Shown here one piece after another: positions 37,801 through 50,533 of a stretch of DNA of 64,000 nt (positions within the stretch are counted from its first letter, which is position 1; each line of letters starts with the position of its first letter). The position numbers and the translations under genes were made by a program. The DNA comes from Struthidea cinerea (Eukaryota; Chordata; Aves; Passeriformes; Corcoracidae), in NCBI GenBank assembly GCA_013397865.1, contig VZTI01001123.1:109486-173485 (forward strand), in the 5' to 3' direction. The notes below the pieces were generated by a model. It was not told where the DNA came from. It saw nothing but the letters and a program-made list of their open reading frames with translations, and made no database searches.

Positions 37801-40800
37801 GCTAGGGTGGGACAAACCAGTTCTAATTTAGAACGACAAGGGGACCAGTTCAATTAGGACTACAAGGACTGCAAGCTCCTTCTCACCCATCCTACTGCTG
37901 CCTCGTACTCCTGCAAGCTGAACTGGACCCACATACTTGTGACTCTAGAAATACTGAGCTAACATCTGCCTGCCAGCTTTCCCAGCAGGAACGGCTCCCA
38001 CTCCTAGTTCATCTTTGGCTGCAAAGGTTTCAGCAAGCCTCTGGAAAGAGTGACATCACAGGAAGTCTTAAGCCCCCTTCTGACCTAAGGCTGGACATTC
38101 AATGTTGGCTGCATGAAAATCTGAAAGCAAGCTGATAATTGCTGCTGCTGGGATCATGGGGCCTTGCCTTCTCATTTTAAGGGAAATACATATTTATCTC
38201 TCTTTATGACATCGGGTGCCAAACTGAAAAACTACATGTTTCACTGCTAATTTGCAGAATTTCTTAAAACAAATTCCTTCTCTGCGCTTTATGCCTTGAC
38301 AATGTTACCAGCATGACCATGCTTCTGATGGGCACTTCCCACTGCCTTTGAGCAGGGGGGAAGACATGCCTTGCAGTGTCTGAGCTGCATATCAAAATGG
38401 TAATAGGGATATCACCAGAAAGGGCAAAAATCAATTCCTGCTCTGTGTGATCCAGGCGATGTGGACAGTACTGAATGGTAAAGCAGCACCTGACTTTTGC
38501 TGTCTAGATGGACATGGTTAGCTCAGCACTCTCTTTCTACAGGCACTTGATGGTTTTTATACTCTTGTTTTCCTGCTGCCATTATTGAAAACATTGCTGT
38601 TTGCTTATAGGGCTAACTATTCCCCCATGTAACAGTTCACTCATAAACATAGGTGTTAAATCACAGAAAACCACATTTTGGACTTTACAAATGAAGTGGG
38701 ACTGGCTATATTTTTTCTTACTTGGTACATTCATGTTCAAAACACTTTATAAACCTACACCCTTTCAACTCAGTTGTGAAATACGAGAGGTCTATTCATG
38801 ACCTCACTTCATCAGAGAAGAGACTAGTCAGACAGTGTGCCTGAAACACTCACAGGAGGAAGCATAAGTGTGATGATGGGAAGAAGGTCCTGAAACCTCT
38901 TCACGCTGTGCACTAGGTATAAGGCAATGCTTCCCATCGCCCCAGATGGGTCTACCGGTAATGTATGTCATCAGGAACTTCTGCAAATTAAGCCATGGTA
39001 CAAATGAAGACAAGGTCACTTTCTGACCATATCCCTCTAACAAAAAAAATATCCCTTCAGCCTGGAAAGACTGCTTCCAACAACAGTAATGACCCAGAGT
39101 AATTTCTACCACTGTAAAGTGGATACCAAATATTTGCCAAAAGTTCAAGAGTTTTTCATTCCAAGTGCTTAGATATTTCAACTGACCTTTGGGAAACTAC
39201 ATATTTAATAGGAAAATGCTATAAACTGGGATTTCAATAACTAAATCAGGCACAGGAATAAAGAATACATAGTTCTGAGAAGAGTCAGAGAGCCAAAACT
39301 TTTGATGGGCTTGATAAATATGGCTCCTTGAAAGGCTTATGGGACCTCTTGCTCTGGATTACACACATCCATAAATCAGAGCAATCTGATGAGGCTACTA
39401 GCATTCAAGCAGCAGGAAATCTGCCAGTTTACAGAGCAGTTTTAGACGAGTACATAACCAGGTACATAGTGTTGAAAAGGTGTTGAGGTTGCCAAAGCTA
39501 GGGTTAGCAGCAAAGGAGGCTGGCATCCCAGCAGACTTGTCTGAGAGCAAGGAGGTCAGGCAGAATGACAGACAGGTGGCTTTGTAGACGAGTACAGAGA
39601 AATGGGAAAAGGACCAAGCCTAGATTCTGTCTGAGAGACAACTAAATACAGAAATTCATTAAAAAATCCTGGTTTATATTTTGTTTTCACAATTGGAACC
39701 ATACAGGGTTAAAAGGAGAAATATGACTTAGAGCTCCAAGGAAAATAAGAGTAAAAAAATTTAAATTCTGCACTTTACATGGCTCATGAGCACTTCAAAC
39801 AGAACTGCAGGGCAAATATGCCACACATTGGAAATAAGTCCTGCTGTGTTGTACTCCTGATGATTTTCTCTGTGAGTAGAGCACAAATTTGCTTGCAGAT
39901 TTTATTTCACAAACTGTAGACTTTTTTTGAACATGGATCCTTTCCCTTGCTCTGCTTTCCATAGTGTGACTGTCTATTAGCACCATCTTATGTGTGTTAT
40001 TTGTCTGTAAATAATCTCTCAAGCTTGTATAAATACATCTTCGTGTGCAGTGTGCTGGAGCAGAGCTGTGCATGTTGTAACAGCTGGCATTCTACTGTCT
40101 AATGAGTAAACATTATGTCCAGGGGTTAAAGTGGACTGGAACAGTTCCAACTTACGTCTGTTAGAAAGCTACTAGGTTAAATATTTGGTTCTTATCCTTA
40201 CTCTTTGAAAAGGTAAAGCATGTCTGAAAATTGAACAACACCAGTTTGCTATAACCACCTTGGGAAAAGCTGTATCTGTGGCAACCGTCTGCATCAATGA
40301 GCATTTCAGACTCTCGGTACTCACTGCTGTGGTCCTTTAGATGTCAGAGAACTTGCACTATAATTTTATGTATGCTTGGTGTATACCACATAAATTCAGC
40401 ATAATAAAAACTACGTCAAAATATTAGCAAATTACATTAACATGTCAAAGGCTGTTGTTAGATGATATGCTGGTTTACAGGACACTGACCACTTCTGATG
40501 GCTCCTAATCCCAGTTCAAAGATGGGTCTGACTCTCTGGCAGGCCAAGGTGATGTTGGGCTTGGCAGTTCCCACTGGCACACATGCAAGCTGAGAAAAGA
40601 TGCAGCTACAGAGCAAGTCTCCTTTGCTTAGTCAGGGTGCTTTGAGTGATGGAAGCATTTGCAAGCAGGAAAAAAGGAAGTAGGGAAGTTGGGCTACAAG
40701 TGTCAGGTCTGTGTGGAGCGAAATTCTGCAATTTCCTGCAGAATGGAAAAGATGGAAACAAGCATGAGGTGTGAAACAGAGGGCACTGAGAGGCCACTTC

Positions 40801-41109
40801 ATCCTCACACAAAGAATAACACATACAGTCATTCCCTAAATCATGAAATTATTTAGACAGAATTTGTCAATTTTAGAAGTAACCTATAGAAAGAAATGGA
40901 GGTTTATACATGTCTGGTTGTTCTAATTACTGAGACAAGAAACATTTATTCCTGTAAATAAAAATTAAAACATTTACTGAATATAGCAATTGTGTTGTAA
41001 TCCAGAGATAGAACTGCTGTTGTTTTTTACTGCTCCTTTTACACTTTTCTGTTGTTTCTGCAAGTCCATCACATCAGATTCATACTGTTGTGGTGGGTTT
41101 CCTTCCAGG
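34849..41109. other. Unique AT-rich non-coding sequence
   Basis: No gene, RNA or named repeat recognised. The largest frames are 117 codons (38828-39181, minus) and 106 codons (37537-37857, plus), both unrecognised. The words TAGACGAGTACA (about 39446 and 39586) recur 140 bases apart without wider similarity. Confidence 0.6.
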
Positions 41110-41875
41110 CTCAGATCAATTCCTGTCTATGTTAGTGGAAGGACCTATGCCTCATCTGAACCACTGGAAGATGGGCTAGCTCTTCCAACAACTGAAAAAT
41201 TAACATATCATTATTACACACTGTTCCAGATTTCACAGACAGATGCAGATTCTTAATAGCTTTTATCATGCAATTACCAGTGATCTTTTCACCTTACCTT
41301 GCCCTTGGTGTGACCAAGGAAATGTTCAACAAAAGAAGTGCTCCTCACAGCTGGCATGGGACAATTTTGGACCTTTTAGACACCTACACAGAGTTCCAAG
41401 GATTAGGCCAATATATTCAAAATTGTCTGCTCATGGTGATGTTCTCAACATTGCCCCAGATACCAAAGACCAGAGACAGCTTACAGAAGAGCCAAGAAAC
41501 CAGTTGGACAAGATGCTGGACAAGGTGCCCAAGCAGTTCACTAAAATCTACGGTTGCATGTATCTCACTGGAGTATTTATCCCTATACTTGACAACTCAG
41601 GAACAGAGAAGGATTGCATTGCCACCAGTTCAACTGGATGAGTGCTGGATATACAATGTGCTGCACCTGCACATATAAAATTTCAAGGGGGATACTGAAG
41701 CCATAACCATCACCTTATTGTTTTGTGTCTTTTCTTACTTTACACATCTTTTCCATAATAACTGCTAAAGATTTTGTAACTATAGAATGTTGGGACTTGA
41801 AAAAGCTTTGCATTCCTTTCTGAATTAATTTTATACACAAACTGTGTTTGAAATAAAATTATTCCTGTAATTAAT
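41110..41875 (+). other. Possible terminal exon of an unknown transcript (weak)
   Basis: The left edge has a splice-acceptor-like context (GGGTTTCCTTCCAG just before 41110). Two overlapping plus frames of 132 codons (41243-41641) and 136 codons (41268-41678) follow. An AATAAA at 41852-41857 is followed by T/G-containing sequence. Neither frame resembles a known protein, and using both at once is implausible, so if this is transcribed at all a long non-coding RNA is likelier. Such coincidences occur by chance in AT-rich DNA. Confidence 0.12.
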
Positions 41876-44800
41876 ATGTTGCTTTATAAAAATTTTACAT
41901 TGTCCAAAAATGGAGCAAAAGCAGTATTATGTGACTAGACTCCACTTCTATGCCACAGTATCTGAAAACTGAGACAGATCAGCTAAATAACATCCAGTAG
42001 GATAACAACTGATTAATGAAACTGCTCCAGTAATATCTGAGAAAAACAAGTGTGTTCCAAGTGAAGAAATCCTCAGTTTTGCAATTGATGTTACTAAATA
42101 AGAAAACCAGCACTGTTTTGACGCTAATGTTTCCTGTGTAGCCTACATTTTCTCATAAAGATCAATGTGAAACCAGTTTTGTGTTTTTATAAAAAAACAA
42201 AATTGAATTGGAGAAAAACTGAGAATTTTTTTTGCTACCTGTTTCTTTACTATTTTGAGTAATTCTTGTAATTTCTAAAAACCTTGCCTTGTTGTCAAAA
42301 AAAAAAAAAAGTCTTTTTCAAAAGTCTTAAACTTTATTTACAAGGAACTGAACAACTAGAGTAATTGGCATCACAGTGAGGCTTCTCAGCAAACAAAGCC
42401 TTACTGGAGATTTGGGCTTTATCCAACAAAGTACGATTTAACCATCAGAGTACAGGTAGAAGGATGAAGACACTCAGACCAGGGAAAGATGAAACACAGG
42501 ATGCAATGCATGACTAATTTCCATGGGGATTCTCATTCTACCTGCCTCAGGGTAACACAGGAAAGAGAAGGAGAGGTAAGAAGGGGAAAGAATAAAAAGT
42601 GGCCATGAGCAGAATAAAGGGAAGACAAAAGGACAAAAGGGTGAACAGCAACATAATTATCTGTCTTGGGACAGGCTGTCAAATAAAGTGATAGTAGCTT
42701 TCTGAAAATCATAAGCTACCTTAATTCATTAATCATATACTGAGATGCTTTGCAAATGCTAAATAACCTTTGGTGGCTCTGGTTTCAATTTTAATGTAAA
42801 TACTACCCTCTGCATGAGATGTGCCAAATGTGATGGAATTATTCTTACCTCTATGTGTCTTGATAGTTACACTCCCAAAATCTGAAATGCTGCCTTGCCT
42901 TCCTTCAGACTCTTAGCAACATTAAGCTTAACTCAGCCCTGGCCAAGCACTATTGTGCAAGGTGAGTCTAATCTGAACTCCCAGGATACAGCAGTGAACT
43001 GCAGCTTAAGAAAGCTAAAAGCCACGGAAGTGCCAGGTCATCACACACCCTCAGTTTCATTAACTACTAAATTCTTACAAAGTAGGAACTCTCAGCCTCC
43101 ACCGAAGTTGTGTCCTGTGTGTATGTAATGCTTTCTTGTCTTAGTCTAACTGGGTATTCAAAATATAAAAGCAAATTAACCCTAGGTACCTATCAACAAA
43201 TGGACACCACAGATTGTGCAATCTAACTGTGACCTCCTGGGCTGTCCTTACCTTCTGCACCAAAGCTTCCTTAAGGTTTAGAGGTCTTCAGACTGGCTTC
43301 AGCCTTGCAAAACCGGGTCATCAGTGTGGCACCTCCATAACATCTTTGCTATAACTCCTTTTATAACTTTGGTATAACACAGCAGATAGTGTGTTCAAGA
43401 GGAAACAATCAGCCTATTCCCAGTGATTTCTGAGTAAGTGCTAAGGATAAACTCCCATGGTGAAACACCTAAAGCAGGCTGATACCTCTAAATTTGATAG
43501 CAAGCACATTTACAATAGAGTTGATCAAATACTGGACAAAAACTTGTGAATGTACTGTGAACGTGTAATGGCTTGCTTCTCCCCTACCCAGGTCTACTGG
43601 AGTGCGTACATTCACAAATACTCATGTCCTATCTAGGTGATCTGAACAAATGTATACCCCAGGTTTCCATATACTCAGCCATTCGCACGTGTGACAGACT
43701 TTGTACTTTCACTGTAGTAGTGACCCTTGCTCAGGCATTTTGAAACTGGTACATAAAAAGGCCAGACATTGCAGCATGCATGATCTGTGGACAGCTAATT
43801 CTGTGCTGGTAACATTCAGCAAACTTTTTCAGATCCAGTGTGATATGCAGGTAATAGTGCTGCTACCAGAATACAAGAAACTCAAGAAAAACTTGTGGAG
43901 AATATCGGGAATATTTGGTGTTTTCATGAAAAAGAAGGATTTTTTTAGGCGATTATTTGGTCTCTTATTGATGTTTTCAGCATTCACGCGAAACATAATT
44001 TTGGTGAAACAATGGAATACTTTTTACAAACAAGTAATTTAAAAGCAATTACCAAAAAGTAACTACAAGATGTTTTCAGCTACCTCTATTCACAAATCTG
44101 ACCTCCAAACAGCTCTGAAAATGTTGACCAGAGTATGTTTTCATCTGTCTTCAATTATGCAAGTCAGCCACTGAAGGCAAAAGAGTCAACACTCTGTAAC
44201 CAGCTTTCTGCATTCCATTACAGTACTCTGATCTTCTAAAATTAAAAAGCCGTGAGTCATTCCCAAAATCATGAGATGGGCTTAAAAGTAAAAGATTTCA
44301 AAAAATAGATTGGGGGAATTTTAATTCATAAGTTCAAGTCTTTGTTGGGGCGGGGAGGTGGCGTTCCTAGACTACCACAAGAACAGAAACACATTTTGTT
44401 TTTTGAGTAAGAACATGTCTAGAAATCTGGGGATTTTAAGGAAGGCCAGATATCAGTGGTTTATAGTGATACATAGGATTTTGTAGCACTCTTCAGAGCA
44501 AATTCTGCCCTGCTGAACTATGGTACTCAGCTTTTGCAGTAAAGCTGGCATTTATCATTTAAAGCAGGTGAAAGTCATGGTCCAGAGTGAAGTGCTATTC
44601 TGAACAGAAACTAATAAACCACCTGTACAGGAACTGTAATGCATACAGGAAAACATAAGATTGCCAGCATGAATGCTGGGATTCCCTGAATTGATGGAAA
44701 ACTGATACAGAGACCTAAACAGTCAGTGGAAATTCTAAGAACCAGACACTTCCAGCCTTCTTTCTGAATTTAAAAGGACAAAGGAAAACATTAGAATTTA

Positions 44801-45029
44801 TTTCAGGGATGACATAAGGGAAAGCCCAAATTAAATAATTGTTTTTTGGAAGATTACTTACATTGTTCTTCAAACAACAGTGTCTCAGTCTGTAGGACAT
44901 CTGCTTTCTTTCTCCGTCTGCTCAGACTGACTTCTGGGATAGTAGGAAGATATCAGAAACACTTAATTCACTTGTTTGCAGCAAAGGGCCTTTAAAGAAA
45001 ACAGCTTGTGGCTATCAGGGTTTTTTCCC
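41876..45029. other. Unique AT-rich non-coding sequence
   Basis: Nothing identified except an A14 tract at 42297-42310. A short G-rich patch at about 44346-44364 stands out from its AT-rich surroundings. A 113-codon plus frame at 43701-44042 is unrecognised. Confidence 0.6.
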
Positions 45030-45090
45030 AACTTGGATTTGAACATCTAGCTTCCTAGTCTAGAAAGCAGATGTTTTAACAGTGCCTGGG
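45030..45090 (-). mobile_element. Possible relic of a tRNA-derived SINE (MIR-like)
   Basis: On the minus strand a GTTAA (45076-45080 on plus as TTAAC) is followed 31 bases later by GTTCAAATCCAA (45033-45044 on plus). These resemble the end of the RNA polymerase III A-box region and the B box at the spacing found in tRNAs and MIR-type SINEs. Anticodon and T stems do not pair, so it is not a functional tRNA. Only two short words support this. Confidence 0.25.
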
Positions 45091-45627
45091 AAATGATTTT
45101 TAGCATGTTTTATGTGTTCTAAACATAATCCAACCAATAGAACTTGCTATTCAATGTTTAACCTTTTCTCTAAGATTCTTTTCTCTAGTAGATTTAGTGT
45201 TTAACACAGAACAGCTGGAGACTGTAACGTTTTTGGCACAGAAAGACTAAAATCGAAAGTTTTTTCTAGTACAAAATTGTTTGCACTTTTTCTCCTGACA
45301 GTGCCACCTGATTCCCTCTGGAAGGATTAAATTTCTCCACATCCATCATATCCAAATAGTGCAGTGTCAAGAGACCGGCAATACCCTTAGTTTGCCCATC
45401 CATGACTGACATTTGGTACATTTTTGTCAAAGTAGAACTGGAGGTTGACTTAAAGGTAAATTCCAGACTAGCATCTTAAGACACAAGCCCTTTTGTGCAC
45501 TGACTTTTGCTCCCACTTCTAGACTCCCCATAACCTCATTCGGCATGTAAAGCAGTTTCAAGCAGGAGCTTTTATATTGCCACTTTATAAAAAAATCCTG
45601 CCCCATAACCTACATACATTCAGCTCT
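45091..45627. other. Unique non-coding sequence
   Basis: Nothing identified. Confidence 0.6.
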
Positions 45628-45647
45628 TACTACTACTACTACTACTT

Positions 45648-45684
<37 letters not shown>
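45628..45684. repeat. (TAC)19 trinucleotide microsatellite
   Basis: Nineteen in-phase TAC units with a single interruption: unit 7 (45646-45648) is TTC. The right-hand pure block is 12 units. On the minus strand the unit is GTA. Confidence 0.97.
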
Positions 45685-47007
45685 AACTAACAGTTATATT
45701 TAAATATCCAGCAAAAATGCCAGACTTAACAAAAATGTCAGGGTCTAAAAAGTGCATCTCACAATGCTGGATCATATTACAGCCAACGTCAAAGCTAATG
45801 CATTGTTAACTTAGTAAAACTACACTGCAATTTATCAGAGCATGTGTGCCTTGCTGGTCCTAATATTTTATTTAACCTTATTGAATTATAAAAATAAGGC
45901 ATGAATTTTAACTGGTATTTAGTCTGTGTTAACTATTGGAAAATAAAATCCAAGAGTTTGCGAGTATTTGAAAGCTTCACCAAGCCTCCTGGCTCAACAA
46001 TATGTCTCAAGAATCTTTTGAAATAAAGGAGTGTACCGAGTTTTCTGATTGACAATACTTATGAAAGCCTGTCTCCATGTGGACACTTTGTATTTTCATG
46101 CTATCTATTGAAAATATTCTGTTTTTATTTCGGTGAATGCAAGTTAAAAGTTAATATAGTGATGTTATTTATTTGATACCCCTGGAAATCGCACGTAGGA
46201 TTTCATAGGAATTTGGACAATTCAGGGTATGTCTCTCTGGGTGCTCAAAACCAGAAGGCAATGAAAGTTTGCTGCACTGTTTCAGAAGAGAAATGACAGC
46301 TCTCACATACCTACAATGCATCTTTTAAAAGAAGAATCTGTACTTGCTACGTAAAGCTACCAAATATTTCTGCTATTTTTCTACAGTGTTCAAGATTAAA
46401 TTCTTATTATGTGCACTCTAATGTCCTCTATTAAATTGTGGATACACTGCAGTACACTACAAGTAGATGGTTTCAATAACATTTCAGTTTCTGGGTACTT
46501 CTAGAATTTCACAAGTGTTCTCACCCTTCTAAAAATGTGTTTCTTTAAATCTTGAGTCACACTCATTTTGCAGCTAAGCTAAGGATCCCAAATGGATCAA
46601 GTCTGGAAGTGGGATGAGGCCTCACAGTTTGCATATACAGTTTTGAAAAATAAATTGAAGCAACTCCTTGTAAATTTGTTGAGCATGTACTCACATATGG
46701 AAGCACAGAAATTACTTGTCAAATTGTAACTTTTATTGTCCAGCTCATTTCAGCTGTCTCCTTCACTCAGCAGCTCCTCAAATTTTTATCCTTGAAAGGG
46801 GTCTCAAGTGTTTTTCTGTTGCTTTAAGGCAGGCAGTGTCTTAAAATATACACATAAACCAACTTTCTAATGTTTCAGAAAGTATTTCAAAGTAAAATAT
46901 AAGCATTCTTAGATTTATTTGGCTTTATCCTATGTATAACAGCCTATATTTATTTTCAAGGTAAACTACGGGCTTTTTATTTGTGGTGAAACACAAACAC
47001 AGTTTGG
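45685..47007. other. Unique AT-rich non-coding sequence, open-frame-poor
   Basis: No repeat or gene recognised. No frame of 60 codons or more lies between about 44900 and 47400, the longest such gap in the window. Confidence 0.65.
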
Positions 47008-47170
47008 CCTGAGAGGTGGTGGATGCCACATCCCTGGAAAAACCCGGAGTCAGGTTAGATGGGGCTCTGAGCAACCTGATTTAGTTGAAGACGTCCCTGG
47101 CCATTGCAGGGGCGTTGGACTAGATAAGTTTTAAAAGTCCCTTCCAACCCAAACTGTTCTATGATTCTAT
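47008..47170 (+). mobile_element. CR1 LINE 3' end (5'-truncated insertion)
   Basis: A clear CR1 3' segment in plus orientation: GAGAGGTGGTGGATGCCACATC, with CCCTGG, TTAGATGGGGC, GAGCAACCTGATTTAG, GTCCCTGGCCATTGCAGGGG, TTGGACTAGATAA and CCCTTCCAACCCAAA following in family order. It ends at TTCTATGATTCTAT, the repeated terminal octamer typical of CR1, which lacks a poly(A) tail. About 160 bases long, it is an ordinary severely 5'-truncated copy of moderate age. The last few codons of ORF2 may be included but no useful frame remains. This is the best lineage marker in the window. Confidence 0.93.
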
Positions 47171-50100
47171 TTTTGTGTGTAGTATAATTTAGTAAAAAGA
47201 TTAAATATTTCGTTATTTTAATACCTTTTTCTCACATTTAAGATCTACATTTTTAATTCAAATCTTTCTTCTCTCTCTGAAGGCTCAGGATACCTTCAGC
47301 AAAAAGGCAATACAGATTTTCCCTAATGTCCCATTTCTTTGAAGCATCTATAGCATGATTAGCTTCCTACTCGACCCATGGTTACTTAATGAATAAAGCA
47401 GACACAGTTGTTAGGTTTCACGGGTAGAAAGGCAGATGGAACTTGCCATAGCACTTTGAAGTTTTCAAGTGTTTTTTCCCTACTGATGCAGCCGAACAGC
47501 TGCAGTTTTTTTAGAGATTGTGCAAGTGAAATAATTTATTTTTACTGCACATTCCAGCATAATACACCATGGAATAGATTTACCCCCTAAAGAACAGGCT
47601 TTGGGCTAAGGTACTTGCCATGTTGAAAGGGAAAACAAATTGTGATGATGACTGCACTTGATTTGTTGAAATATTTCATCCTCAGCACTATGTTTGACAA
47701 TGCAAGCAGAATAGCTCCACTGTTTCCTAAACATTCACTGTGTATGTGATCATCCTTTAACTGGAAAAAAGCCCAATGGAGATTTGCAGTCAATTTTTAA
47801 CACTAAAAATTAAATCTAGTTACTAGCTACAATAATATGCATATAGCCCACTCCTAAGGGCCAGCATCAATTCCTACAAAGAGGCAAAACCCCCCTATGC
47901 GTTACTGGTATGGATGTACAAAACTTAATCTCTGTACTATTGATAGAGATGTACAGAACTTGAAGGAGCATTTCAAACTACCCCACGGAGAGATACCCAG
48001 TGTTTCCATGAAAACATGTTATTTGCTAATCAGCTGTAATGCACGTATGCATGGGACTTCATTAATAATGAAGCCCCATGTCAACCTCTGTGAAAGGCTG
48101 TGAGCTACATGTCTAATGGAGGCAGCTCCAAGCAGAGACTTTCAGACACCAGTCAATTTTAGCAGCAGCAACGCCAAGCCATAGGTAGATGAATTCTCTT
48201 CCTTTCACAACTTAAGGGTAACACCAGCTGTATCTTCAAAAGGGGAACTGGTCTTATGGGTTCTCATCAAGAAAAGAGCAGCCTGGTGAGGAGTTCTACC
48301 TCATTTATACACAATTTTTATTAATTTCACCCTGCTCTGTGCTCCTTCTCTTTTGTTATCAAGGTGTACAAACAGCAAAATAACAAGCAGCAGCCAGTAG
48401 ATATTCCTGACAGAATTACTACAGGTAAAAGTAATTTAATATGTGTAACTCTGTTAGTAGAAAAGAATTGGTGGAAATTAGACAGACTAGCACCTTCAGT
48501 CTGAAGAAAGAGATGTCTGAGTGGTATATTGATGAACTCACAGGTACTTTGGAAAAAGCAAACCAGGAATAGATCTTCATTGCTTCTCAGAGTATCAGAG
48601 CTCATAATAAAGCAGGTAGCAGATACAAAAGAAATCTCTTGCACACTTCTTTACACAGCGCATGATTAAGTTATGGACCCCTCAGCCTGTGTGTAATACA
48701 GTCCAAAGGAATACAAACCCTTTCAAAAGGAATCGGATAACCAGGATGGACCAAAGTTGTGCAACTGCACTGACTGAACTGACTGAACACGGAGGCTGGG
48801 AAGACTGATTCAGAAGGGGGCATCATCTCGCACATGCTTTGCTCCTGACCTGCTCCCCCAAGTGTCCAGTATCTAGCATTATGATCTGTGCAAGAATCAC
48901 TTGACAACCAGTGAAGAGATTACCAAACAGTTAGTGTAATAAGTGCCACTGAGCTATTTGAAGTTAGTCATGGTTGGTTGCCTCAGCCTGAAGAGGTTAT
49001 GGTAAACAGATACAAGCTGAAGACATGCTCACTCTGATTATTACATTGTGCTTAGCAGTGGTGTGGAGGGATCTTTGCATTCTACTGCTTGACTCTTCAC
49101 ACAATTTAGAACAACCCTTTCTGATAGTATTTAAGCGGAGAAATACTTCCAGCAAGTGAGCTTTGATTATGCCGGTGCAGAAGTTTGGCTTGTGCTGTCC
49201 CATGGACATGTTGGTGTTCAGGTCAGAGCCTGTCTGTGTGGAGTAGGAGGCTAGTGGCACAGAGGAGGAATAAGGGACTCATTGCAGTAGTTGTGCAAAA
49301 ACTGAGGAGCTCATTCCATAACACTCCAGAGAAAAGACTTCCTACTTTATTCTAGAAGATCTTACTGAGATTAGATCCCCAAGGGTCAGCCTTCAGAACA
49401 CCATCATGGTTAAATACCCTGGAAATATTTGCATATGTAGCCTTTTAAAATGTTTTTGCTAGCTCTTACTGTTGTTTTCTTGTTTGGTTTTGCTTTTTGT
49501 TTCCACACAGCCTCAGTAGGACAGTTCTCAGATATTAATTGGGACTAATCATAAAAGTTAATGAAAAAACAGAGATGAAAGAGCACTAAACTACATTGCA
49601 TTGAAAATATAAAAATAAAGTAAAGCAGCTGTTCAATAAGCTAATTCAGGACAATCAAAAAAAATTTTCACATGAAAAATAAGTTGATGTTTGATCAAAT
49701 GATAAATCTCAGATTTTCCTTGTGGGCTGTTAAAAGGATGGATCGCCTCTGCAAAACATTCTCTGATCTGTATTGTGAAACCATGGCTATTCCCTGGACA
49801 GCTAAAAATATTCCTGGTCTTTTCTTTCATAAAGAAATTAGACACAGGAAAAGAGCAGAGAAAGTTGTAAAATATAATCAGAATTTGGTGTGTGTACCAA
49901 TACCCCTAGGGCATTATGATCAAAGTACAGCAATAGTTGCATATGCCATTTCCCTGAGGCCAAGAGTCTATATAATAATCCCTGCCTTTTTTATCATGCA
50001 ATAACTCATTGTTAACTGAACACTAAAACTGCAGCAATAATAAGTCTGGAGTAGGGTTGTTGTTGGTCTGTTGAAGGTATGAATCCTTTCTGAGTACTGA

Positions 50101-50501
50101 CTCTTCCACAACACAGACAGCAAGATTGTTGGTGCTGCTCTCCTGAGCGAGCTGGACACAAGTCCTCCTGAAGTCAGTCATGAAATTACCTTAAATGCTA
50201 TGTTGGCCAGGATTAACTAGATTTCCTCTTACGCACTCTTTGGTCTTCACTGCAGGGGACCATGCCGCACAAAGTAGCTATTTCCTGAAATATGATTAAG
50301 AGGGCAGTAAATGGAGAAGTGTTTCTGGAGAGGTCAATCCCACTTTCGCTGTCAAAGCTGCACCATCATGCAGAGAGGAATGTCAGATTAATGAGGCCAG
50401 AGAACCAGCCAACAAGAAAGTGCATGTTCCTGTCTCCCAGCTCCTGGGCAATCTCTTTAACCACCAGGCTATTGTGAAAAAGGCCTGACCACAATGGGGA
50501 A
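47171..50501. other. Unique AT-rich non-coding sequence
   Basis: Nothing identified. Open frames reach 110 codons (49672-50004, plus) without recognisable similarity. Confidence 0.6.
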
Positions 50502-50533
50502 TACTTCCAAACAAGTATACTTCCAAACAAGTA
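50502..50533. repeat. Perfect 16-bp tandem duplication
   Basis: Two identical adjacent copies of TACTTCCAAACAAGTA (50502-50517, 50518-50533). No known repeat family; the identity suggests a recent duplication. Confidence 0.95.

Noticed and set aside
46830..46845. miR-34-like word GGCAGTGTCTTA
   Set aside because: The match ends after 12 bases and no precursor-like hairpin is visible around it.
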